Shown in pieces: positions 21,288 through 29,067 of a DNA stretch of 43,111 bases. Numbering within the stretch: position 1 is the stretch's first letter; each line of letters opens with the position of its first letter. The translations under genes and the position numbers were made by a program. Source of the stretch: Multifurca ochricompacta. Its lineage: Eukaryota > Basidiomycota > Agaricomycetes > Russulales > Russulaceae. Where the stretch lies: contig WTXG01000289.1 in the NCBI GenBank assembly GCA_022496185.1, positions 1-43,111 on the forward strand. Direction: 5' to 3'. Under the pieces are notes generated by a model that had not been told where the DNA came from, did not search any database, and saw only the letters and a list, made by a program, of their open reading frames with translations.

Positions 21288-22136
21288 TATGCTTCAGAAC
21301 CTAAGAAGGTCCTGCCTCTGTTGTGCGACTTTCTAGGTATAGTAAAGCTGTCTAGCGCAATCCTGCAACTAGACATAAGCTCTGGTAGACTAGCCAGAGT
21401 GTCTAGTGTAATCAGGACTGGGAGTCATGTCATGGAGGAGCCAACCACAAGTTCCATTAGAGACAAAGGGTGTATAGCCCTTCCTCTAATGCTGGTGGTG
21501 GAGTCCATGATTAAGCCCTAGATGATTGGGGCCATGACTGAGTAGATGTCTAGTCTGTCTCTGGTAGGGCGTGGTTACCCTACAAAGGCAACGGATACTT
21601 ATGCCCAGAGATGAAGACTATATCTACTATGTATAGACTATAGTAGTGCAGCCTACTTGTATCGAGCCCAAGCGTCATGGGAGTGACTACCCATGCCTTG
21701 TTCTAGACCCTAAACTCCACATGTGGGTCACTAAACCCGGCTTACAGATAGAGCCAAGCATTGACTGGACTTAAAGCCACAAGCTTCTGGCTATAGGCCT
21801 ACTAAGACTATCTATGGGATGAAAACCCAGCTACAACTAAGAAATTACTAATACCTAGTGCGCACTCAAGGAGCTCAAGGTGTTTCACCCGCTTAGGGTC
21901 CCTCATCACCTTTTGCAAGAACCCCGAAGGGCTAGCCAAACAGTTCAGGATGAGCAGTAAACTGCGTCATCCTGTGGGGTGTTAAGGTGCACAGACAGTA
22001 AATAGAAAAGCTCACTGGAAGAAGCTGGTGGGAAAGACTTTGAAGCTTTTGTGAGCTTGGTGTGCGAAAAGCGAGTTGGGCTGTTTATGAACAAAGGGAA
22101 TATTAATAGTTAGTATGAGTGGCAGGGCCCATAACC
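21288..22136 (-). other. Long untranslated leader of copia-1
   Basis: About 850 nt lie between the 5' LTR and the start of the gag frame on the coding strand. No long ORF in the gag frame and no recognisable protein was seen. It should contain packaging signals, and possibly an intron; neither could be located. Confidence 0.6.
22125..22136 (-). promoter_or_regulatory. Primer binding site of copia-1 matching the tRNA-iMet anticodon arm
   Basis: Directly after the 5' LTR the coding strand reads GGTTATGGGCCC. This is complementary to GGGCCCATAACC, the anticodon stem-loop (CAU) of eukaryotic initiator tRNA-Met. Drosophila copia and yeast Ty5 prime from a cleaved half tRNA at this internal region rather than from the 3' CCA end. 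Confidence 0.75.
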
Positions 22137-22649
22137 TGTCAAACAAACATGCTGCTGGTTATACTGACTGTGGTTAGTAGCGGGTTAGGCTAAAAGACAA
22201 GTAGTACTTCAGAGGTTAGAAGAACTCTGATACAACTATACTACTGACCTAAAAGACAAGTAGTCTACAGAAGATGGTTAGTCAAAGGTAAAGAAGAGTA
22301 TAGTAAAAAGCACTTACACTTCAGAGGTTAGAAGAACTCTGAAGTGGAAGAGACAAAACAGACACCCTTATATACCCATAGGGGCCAGGGGAAATGGTCT
22401 GTGCGCACTGGGAATAAGTCCACAAGTGCTGGACAATAAACAGAGAGGGATAAAGGCCATTGGCCAATGAGATATCACATGCTTACTGCGCATTACTAAG
22501 TCCATCACTAATCAGCTGAGTCAGATGAGAAAGAAATGTAATAAAGATAACATAAAAAGTCCGATACTCCGAAATCTAAACTAATCTAATCTACAGCTGA
22601 AGCAAACCTTAGATGCCTGAAGCATCTCCAGACACGTCCTGTGTCAACA
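22137..22649 (-). repeat. 5' LTR of copia-1 (513 bp)
   Basis: Partner of 16106-16618 with no difference seen. The coding strand carries TATATAAG at 22367-22374. Confidence 0.93.
22367..22374 (-). promoter_or_regulatory. Putative TATA box in copia-1 5' LTR
   Basis: TATATAAG on the coding strand, about 230 nt upstream of the end of the LTR. Assigned by motif and position only. Confidence 0.45.
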
Positions 22650-22815
22650 ATAGTAAATAGAAGGTTCTAGTTCTATGATATAATATCTAAATGGTTGTGC
22701 AGTAGAACGAGCTAGAACTAAGGAGAATTAGGAGGGGTTAGGCCCTCAGTAAGCAAAACACCAGTGAAACACAATATCGAGTCATTAGTAACGTCGCAGG
22801 GAGAATTCTGTCACA

Positions 22816-23890
22816 AAAAACCTCACTACTGTTCCAGACCATTGCCATGGACTTCATCATCAAACTCCCCACTTCCAGAGGCTTTGGCTCCATTTTGACC
22901 ATCACAGACCATGATTGCTCCAAGGCAGCATTGTTCATACCCTGCAACAAATCTATCACAGCAGAAGGAGTTGCCAAACTCTACCTAGATCACGTCTACC
23001 AACACTATGGTCTCCCAGAAAAGGTCATCTCCGACCGCAACCCACAATTCACCTCTACATTTGCTAAGGCACTTTGCAAGGTGCTGGATGTAAAGCAGAA
23101 TATTTCAATGGCTTACCATCCACAGATGGATGGGCAGTCAGAAAGGATGAACCAGTGGCTAGAACAATATCTTTGGTTCTGGTGTAATGGATGACAGGAT
23201 GACTGGGCCAACTGGCTAGCAACTGTGGAGTTTGCACATAACTCATGGCCCAATGGCACTACAAAAACCTCCCCATTCTCCCTTATCATGGGATGGATGC
23301 CATGAACCACCTGGGCCAGCAAACCCACGAACATCCCATCAGCTGTGCAGCGTATCAACCAATGGGAAGAGATCAGGAAATCAGCCAATGAGAACTTGCT
23401 GAAGGCACAAAAGACCCTGTCGGAGAAGCCCTCAAAATTCACACCTTATCAGACCCATGACCTCATATGGTTAGAAGGGAAGAACATTCGTACATCACAC
23501 CCAATGGCCAAATTAGCACCCCAACGGCATGGACCCTTCAAGATAACCAGGAAGCTGTCAGACATGTCATATGAGCTCGAGCTTCCATCCACATGGAGAA
23601 TTCACCCGGTCTTCCATGCCCAACTCCTGACGCCTTACAAAGAGATGCCCTTACATGGGGAAAACTTCCCAAGACCCCCCCCAGAACTGATTGACAGAGA
23701 AGTGGAATGGGAAGTGGAGCAAGTTCTAGACTCCATACGTAAAGGCCGAGGGCGCAAACTGCACTACCTTATCAAGTGGAAGGGATTCCCAGACTCTGAC
23801 AACTCGTGGGAGCCAGCCAGGAATATCTTTGCCCCAGTCCTTATCTTGGAGTTCCATGCCCGACACCCAGAAGTGCCCAAAGATAGTTAA
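22816..23890 (+). pseudogene. Integrase core and chromodomain of element E
   Basis: It resumes after the LTR-B insertion at PFQTIAMDFIIKLPTS. The DDE core is visible (AMDF; ISDRNPQF, with Asp to Asn in the usual DRDP; HPQMDGQSERMNQW). The chromodomain (EWEVEQVLDSI; YLIKWKGFPDSDNSWEP) ends the frame at TAA 23888-23890. Breaks are TGA codons at 23192-23194 (NRRQDD expected) and 23303-23305. The homologue of copy 1's stop at 3249 is CAA here, so the two copies record opposite-strand changes of one ancestral CGA. Inactive. Confidence 0.87.
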
Positions 23891-23966
23891 AAGGATGGCC
23901 TCAGACCCCAAGCGAATCCCCCAGTACATGCTTTCTCAGCAATGTCCTACTACCATCCACTCTATC

Positions 23967-25166
23967 ATGTCTTTCATCACTGCCAATGCCGCCATCGACG
24001 CCTTCACCACTTCCACTGTAGTTGTTGAGAACTTCCCCTCTGCTCATCCCTCCACATGTCCCTCTTCACCCATTGACTATGAAGCTGCCGAAGCTCGAGT
24101 CAAGAATCAATCCCCCAACCTGAATGACAATTTTGAACATAGCAAGGAGCCGCACCCAAACAATCTGTTGGGGATGGAGCTGGATGATGAAGTTCCCAAG
24201 TTTCCATTCTTCGCCAACAACCCCAACTCCTCAATGTACTTCCCCCTCGAAATCACAATGGCCGATGGGACAGTCGCGATCGCTAAGTACATATTCTATA
24301 CTAATGGAGGAATGGACGTCACCAGATGTATGAAGAAGGATGGTCCTGTTTATGGGGCCCCAGTTTATTTGGAGGAGAGGTATACTGGTCGCCTTCACCA
24401 CACAATGAGCGACAAGCAGCTTGGACACCTGGCTGCAGAAGACTCCCGTGCCTTCGCCATCGATGAAGTACTGAATGACATGCAACTCCCGTGTCTCAAG
24501 GCAGAAGTGATGAGACTGCAGAAGAACTTAAAGTTGCATACAACGCTCAACAAGCAGTACAAGGAACATGCAAAGATGATGGCAAGATTGACGAATGGGA
24601 TGTTCCAGGTGGAACAGGAGTTGGTGGAGATTCGGAAGAGGCTGGAGATGGGAGATGCATACCAAACCATCACTGAAAGGTACGCCGACACATATGCCTG
24701 ACCTCTCCCCCCACGGTCGTTAGGGGCCACCCCAAGATTGATACCAAATCGATTTGAAATGCTGTGCATGCACAAAAACCCCCGTGGAGAGACATGCTGG
24801 TGATGCGACAGTAAGTACCACATCAGCTGGAACTGCCCCCTCAACCACAAGTGGTGCCGGCACTGTCACAGCAATCTCCATTGGAGCCAATTTTGTATCT
24901 TCCGACGCATAGGAGTTGCCCTGACGATCATCAACCCCTCCAGATGGTGCAGCAAATGTTTGCACCACAACTCGGGGCACCATGAACTGGACTGTCCCGT
25001 CCACGACTTGTGCCACTCTTGCGGCCAGCACGGCCCTTATGGGTTCCTCCACACTCATAGATGTCCCCAGGATGAGGACAAGGAGAATTATACCATGGAT
25101 GATCGTAATGTAGCGGATGACTATCTAGACCTGGTACAGGATGATGATGGTACAAGTTGTTTCTAG
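23967..25166 (+). pseudogene. ORF3 of element E: best-preserved copy, two stops only
   Basis: Starts at ATG 23967, 76 nt after the pol stop, and ends at TAG 25164-25166, about 399 codons. It is continuous in one frame except for TGA at 24699-24701 (CGA in copy 1) and one at about 24800-24802 inside the first zinc knuckle (CW stop CDSKYHISWNC). Regions: Ala/Ser/Pro-rich and acidic N-terminus (to about residue 90), conserved middle (FPLEITMADGTVAIAKYIFY, GPVYGAPVYLEERYTG), a helical charged segment (LKAEVMRLQKNLKLHTTLNK, EQELVEIRKRLEM), then Cys/His modules CX2CX4HX4C twice (CRHCHSNLHWSQFC is the second), CSKCLHHNSGHHELDC, and CHSCGQHGP..HTHRC. The tail is ENYTMDDRNVADDYLDL. Function unknown; a second nucleocapsid-like or RNA/DNA-binding role is inferred. 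Confidence 0.78.
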
Positions 25167-25183
25167 CCAGGTCTGCTAGAACC

Positions 25184-25194
25184 AGAAGAGGGGG
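25184..25194 (+). promoter_or_regulatory. Polypurine tract of element E
   Basis: AGAAGAGGGGG followed by TGA and then the LTR at 25198, identical to copy 1. Confidence 0.75.
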
Positions 25195-25894
25195 TGATGT
25201 TACAACCCTTGCCAAGCCTCCCCATTTTCTTCACCCTTCCCAACGAGAATCCCTCCTTGCCACCTACTTTACATTTCTTGATCACATCTCCATCATGGGA
25301 CCCGTCACATGCTCTACTCCCATCCCCATGACTCAGTTTGTATATGTTGACCTGATGTTTGCCCGTGTTTACTCCCTTATCTCTTTATCTTATGATCGGA
25401 CACTTACTTAGTTCCCTATCAGAAGCCAGGCTTTACGCCATCCACTTTTGTATATTTGGGCCCACTTGACTCCGTTGTCCTTATCTATAGACGCCCATCT
25501 GATTATGTATATAAGCCCACTGTAGTTACATTGTGAACCTGAGACTTGACTTATTGAATACAGTGGGTCAAAAAACTGTCCCAATGTTTGCACCATCTCT
25601 AGTATTCACTCTATAGCACCTCAGCATTTAGGAATCTGGTTATGGTGTGGCTGTATGTCTGAATGCCCTGCTTCCTGGCTACCATGCCCAATTTGGATCA
25701 AAGAAATTGGCCATGATATAAGCATTTTATGATCAAATCAAATCAATCAATCATCGGGACAGTTTTTTGACCCACATTTTTAATCCACTATCTGCCCAAT
25801 TACTCCTTTTTTTCACCCCTTTTTGCCTTGGTAACTCCTTGAATCCTTTTAGTCATCCTTTCTATAACCTTTTGCCATCATTCTGGTGCATTTT

Positions 25895-26242
25895 AGTTGA
25901 ACCAAGATACCGGTACAGAGGCTCCGGGATAGTGGTACAACATGATTGTGATCACGCGTAGGTAACGCAAGTAAGAACACGTTCATAATTAGCTAGATTA
26001 CTTAGAATATACATCTAAGATCAGGCATGTGATCAAATCACATCAATAACGAGATAACGCACTTGTATAATTAAGTAGCCAATATAGTACATTAAATTGT
26101 ATATAAACTACTGTATAACTGCTATAGATTAAGCAGTTGCTATTGCATTAACGACTGCATCTAAGTCTCAAAGTAAAAACAAAGGTGAGATAGCTAGCAG
26201 TAATGTAGTATCTAGTGTAGGCTGCGCCATACCTGTTCTATA
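25895..26242 (+). repeat. Solo copia-2-type LTR in the left palindrome arm (about 348 bp)
   Basis: Starts AGTTGAACCAAGATACC and ends GCGCCATACCTGTTCTATA. It matches the LTR at 28006-28353 from start to end. It is flanked by ATTTT (25890-25894 and 26243-26247); the right arm shows the empty site GCATTTTTATTCC. Its terminal TG and CA have mutated to AG and TA. Confidence 0.82.
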
Positions 26243-26617
26243 ATTTTTATTCCACTCCTCCACCACCCTCTCCCACAACTCAGGTACCCCCTTGACTGGT
26301 TAAGAACCTTCTTCAGATCCACCCAGAGGTGTCCAATGGGGCTAATATTTCAAGGGATTGGGCTATCCATACCAGGCTTCAATATTCCTGTCTTAAAACT
26401 GCTGGTTTGCCTTCTTGGAATTGTGTTTTGGGTCATTGTCCTGCTGAAACATGGTTTCACCCTCCACCATTTCCAACTTTTCAAACCTTTCCACCACTCT
26501 GCCATCCAAAATATCACAGTACTGGCATGGATTCATGATCCCCTAAACCCCTGTAAGCATTCCTAGTCCATTCCACCCCATACAAGACCAATACCATAAG
26601 TTCTTCCTCCTCCATGC

Positions 26618-27290
26618 TTGACTGTCAGGGTGGTGGTTCTGTCAGAGAGTGGTTACCATGAAAATTGGACAGTGGATGACTGGAAAAGGATCTTGTTGTC
26701 AGGTGAGACTATAATGAACAGAATTGGTTCAGACAGAAGGAGCTACACTTGGAAAAATAAGGGAGAACCACCCTCTGACAGAACCACCACCCTGACAGTC
26801 AAGCATGGAGGAGGAAGAACTTATGGTATTGGTCTTGTATGGGGTGGAATGGACTAGGAATGCTTACAGGGGTTTAGGGGATCATGAATCCATGCCAGTA
26901 CTGTGATATTTTGGATGGCAGAGTGGTGGAAAGGTTTGAAAAGTTGGAAATGGTGGAGGGTGAAACCATGTTTCAGCAGGACAATGACCCAAAACACAAT
27001 TCCAAGAAGGCAAACCAGCAGTTTTAAGACAGGAATATTGAAGCCTGGTATGGATAGCCCAATCCCTTGAAATATTAGCCCCATTGGACACCTCTGGGTG
27101 GATCTGAAGAAGGTTCTTAACCAGTCAAGGGGGTACCTGAGTTGTGGGAGAGGGTGGTGGAGTGGAATAAAAATGCACCAGAATGATGGCAAAAGGTTAT
27201 AGAAAGGATGACTAAAAGGATTCAAGGAGTTACCAAGGCAAAAAGGGGTGAAAAAAAGGAGTAATTGGGCAGATAGTGGATTAAAAATGT
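26618..27290 (+). pseudogene. Tc1/mariner transposase remnant (3' half)
   Basis: The centre plus right arm encode HENWTVDDWKRILLSGETIM, NRIGSDRRSYTWKNKGEPPS and TVKHGGG, then, with frame changes, FQQDNDPKH and HLWVDLKK. These are signature stretches of fungal Tc1-family DDE transposases. Two catalytic positions are lost: the expected SDET reads SGET, and the glutamate in the PIEHLW motif is glycine (PIGHLW). The N-terminal helix-turn-helix DNA-binding region is absent. The left arm holds an inverted copy of the same tail. It cannot be active. Confidence 0.8.
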
Positions 27291-27720
27291 GAGTCAAAAA
27301 ACCATCCCGATGATTGATTGATTTGATTTGATCATAAAATGCTTATATCATGGCCAATTTCTTTGATCCAAATTGGGCATGGTAGCCAGGAAGCAGGGCA
27401 TTCAGACATACAGCCACACCATAACCAGATTCCTAAATGCTGAGGTGCTATAGAGTGAATACTAGAGATGGTGCAAACATTGGGACAGTTTTTTGACCCA
27501 CTGTACATTGGTGTTTGTCTTCTGGACTTCCCCTTGAAACCTCTGACTCAATTGTCTCAGTGCTTTCGGCACTTTCCACTTAACATCGTCATTAGGGAAC
27601 AGCCCCTTTGACTTTGACTCATCCCTCTGAAACTCCAAGAGGTCCTATTGACCTCTTATCCGAACACATGAGCAAAGCTGTCACACAAGTTGTGTGGAAC
27701 GTCCCGCACTGGACATAACA

Positions 27721-28005
27721 TCTGCGGTGATAACCAGGGGTCCATCTTTATGGCCTCTAATCCTGTACAAGAGTGATGGATAAAACATATTGATATCCAC
27801 TTCCACTACATCAGACAAATTATACAGGAGAAGAAAATTGAGCTATTCTTTATTGAAGGCTCTGAGAATCCCACAGACATGTTCACCAAGAATTTGGGAC
27901 ACATCAAATTCCTGAAATTCAGGAGTCAACTTGGGCTAGAGATTAACTTGCCTAAGTAAGGATAATTGCTTAGCATGCTTAGCAGCGGCACTTAGCAAGG
28001 GGGAG
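27721..28005 (+). pseudogene. Copia-2 RNase H C-terminus and 3' untranslated end
   Basis: The translation shows the copia RNase H tail: DNQGSIFMASNPV, KHIDIHFHYIRQ, ENPTDMFTKNLGH, ending LPK and TAA. The match starts exactly where E's LTR ends (27720), so E probably inserted into this gene; its 5' part should lie beyond the left edge of the window. A purine tract AAGGGGGAG precedes the LTR at 28006. One stop (GAG to TAG or similar) is present after NPVQE. Confidence 0.8.
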
Positions 28006-28353
28006 TGTTGAACCAGAGTACCAGTACAGAGCTACCGGAGATCAGTCCAACATAAGATTGTGATCATGCATTTCAGAGATAATGCAGCTGATCACAATCA
28101 CTTAGATACTTAATGATCCTAATACATCCAAAAGCAGTCATGTGACTATAATCACATTATAAACACGTTGTACTTATGATTAGATTAATAGCCGATTAGT
28201 ACATGCAGATGTATATAAAAGCCTATGTAAATATGCTACAAGAATTAAGTTGCTATCGCATTATTGAAAGCATCTAAGCCTCTACACATACAAGGTGAGA
28301 TAGAGTAGTAAAGTAGCATCTAAAGTACAGTCTGCGCCATGCCTGATTCTTCA
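28006..28353 (+). repeat. 3' LTR of copia-2 (348 bp)
   Basis: TGTTGAACC to GATTCTTCA, next to the purine tract. It is the same family as the solo LTR at 25895-26242. It contains TATATAAAAG at about 28211-28220. Confidence 0.82.
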
Positions 28354-28403
28354 AATCATGCTGTCACACAAGTCATGTGGAACATCCCACACCAGACGTA
28401 ACA
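28354..28403 (+). repeat. Fragment of an older LTR-A (3' terminus)
   Basis: AATCATGCTGTCACACAAG to GACGTAACA matches the last 50 bp of LTR-A (5444-5493). Copia-2 therefore inserted into an earlier gypsy LTR, whose other part is outside the window. Confidence 0.75.
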
Positions 28404-29065
28404 CTAAGCCACAGCTTCAGGCCAAGCCAGGGCCATCACAACACTAGTTGCACCCTCAGCAAGGAAAATATAATAAACGAACAGGGAATAGAGATCAGAG
28501 CGCGTGCGACGTACTTGTCACACCCGTGTCACAAGTCGTTACGAGCGGTCACGCAAATCGAAAACGCGCGCGAGCGCGCGACACAAGAAAACGTCACGTT
28601 CTCGTCACGAACGATGTCACAAATCTTCGCAAACCGTCACATGACTAGTGAAAGACTAGCTCTAGGTGTGAAGACACGTTTGCTAGAGCTACTTTTGAAT
28701 TTAAAGTGCTAGAAGGGCTGGAATGGCTAGCACTAGCAATCTAGCAATATGTCATTTTCCTGATGTTTAAGCACATCTCTTTGTGTAGTTGTCACTTCAG
28801 TTTTAACCAACTAAACTGAAGTGAGTATTACTTATCTTATCTCTTACCTTACTTAGTTAATGCACAGTATCACTACTAATTTAGGTAAACATAATATTAT
28901 CTGTTTTAACCAACTAAACTGACTTATCGCTACTAATTTAGGTAGTGCTTATCTAACTCGCTGCTGCTCAAAACAACAATCACTACCCATATAACCACCA
29001 AAATGAACATCCTAAAGCCTACTTCAATACAGCACACATCCCTAATAGCACTATTATCACGGGAC
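28404..29065. other. Transition between TE block and host genes, no gene seen
   Basis: A CpG-rich stretch (about 28490-28640) holds seven GTCAC motifs and a CGCGCGCGAGCGCGCG core. It is followed by AT-rich DNA with a 20-bp direct repeat (28800-28819 and 28903-28922), a second shared block (28873-28887 and 28930-28944), and a hairpin CACTTCAGTTT..AAACTGAAGTG (28792-28822). No coding region is supported. No missing N-terminal helicase motif was found here. Confidence 0.6.
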
Positions 29066-29067
29066 AG

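Larger units (their letters stand above)
16106..22649 (-). mobile_element. Full-length Ty1/copia element copia-1 (6.54 kb)
   Basis: Two 513-bp LTRs (16106-16618 and 22137-22649) are identical by eye and are flanked by ATAGT duplications (16101-16105 and 22650-22654). On the minus strand it has a tRNA primer site, a leader of about 850 nt, a single gag-pol frame of 1,471 codons with two in-frame TGA codons, and a purine tract before the 3' LTR. Domain order is gag, protease, integrase, RT, RNase H, which defines Ty1/copia. Identical LTRs make it the youngest datable insertion in the window. Confidence 0.95.
15811..22815. mobile_element. Solo LTR-B in integrase of element E (split by copia-1)
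   Basis: The left part is 15811-16105 (TGTCACAGTTAGG onward) and the right part 22650-22815 (ending TTCTGTCACA). Joined without one ATAGT duplication they give an LTR of about 456 bp with TGT..ACA ends. The flanks carry AAAAA on both sides (15806-15810 and 22816-22820), and E's integrase is continuous across it. No internal coding region of this family exists in the window, so this is a solo LTR. Confidence 0.85.
25561..27503. mobile_element. Tc1/mariner-derived giant palindrome (foldback), TA target duplication
   Basis: Begins CAGTGGGTCAAAAAACTGTC and ends with the exact inverted complement, flanked by TA on each side, which is the Tc1/mariner signature. Each arm is about 731-734 bp once the solo LTR in the left arm is removed, and the arms are nearly identical in inverted orientation; a unique centre of about 125 bp lies at 26648-26772. 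Both arms encode the 3' half of the same Tc1 transposase, so the element looks like two tail halves joined head to head. It is non-autonomous as written. It sits in E's 3' LTR. Confidence 0.88.
5725..27720 (+). mobile_element. Ty3/gypsy element E: backbone of the nested cluster (interrupted four times)
   Basis: Five segments join into one element once insertions with target-site duplications are removed: gag to RNase H (5725-7781), RNase H to integrase (15290-15810), integrase to chromodomain to ORF3 (22816-25197), and LTR-A in two parts (25198-25560 and 27504-27720). Supporting duplications are TAGAA (7777-7781 and 15290-15294), AAAAA (15806-15810 and 22816-22820) and TA (25559-25560 and 27504-27505). 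Aligning copy 1 across each junction gives continuous coding sequence. Its 5' LTR and early gag are outside the window. The 3' end directly abuts a copia RNase H fragment, which was probably E's own insertion target. Confidence 0.88.
25198..27720 (+). repeat. LTR-A of element E, split by the palindromic transposon
   Basis: The left part 25198-25560 starts TGTTACAACCC; the right part 27504-27720 ends GGACATAACA. Removing 25561-27503 and one TA gives an LTR collinear with 4918-5493. The CpG-rich positions of copy 1 are mostly TG or CA here. Confidence 0.87.

Noticed and set aside
15811..22815. First reading of 15298-15810 and 22816-25197 as two separate gypsy fragments
   Set aside because: The AAAAA duplication and exact integrase collinearity show one element split by a solo LTR.
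26854..27297. Hydrophobic 147-codon minus-strand frame that looks like a membrane protein
   Set aside because: It is the antisense of the transposase remnant in the palindrome arm; hydrophobicity comes from the complementary codons.
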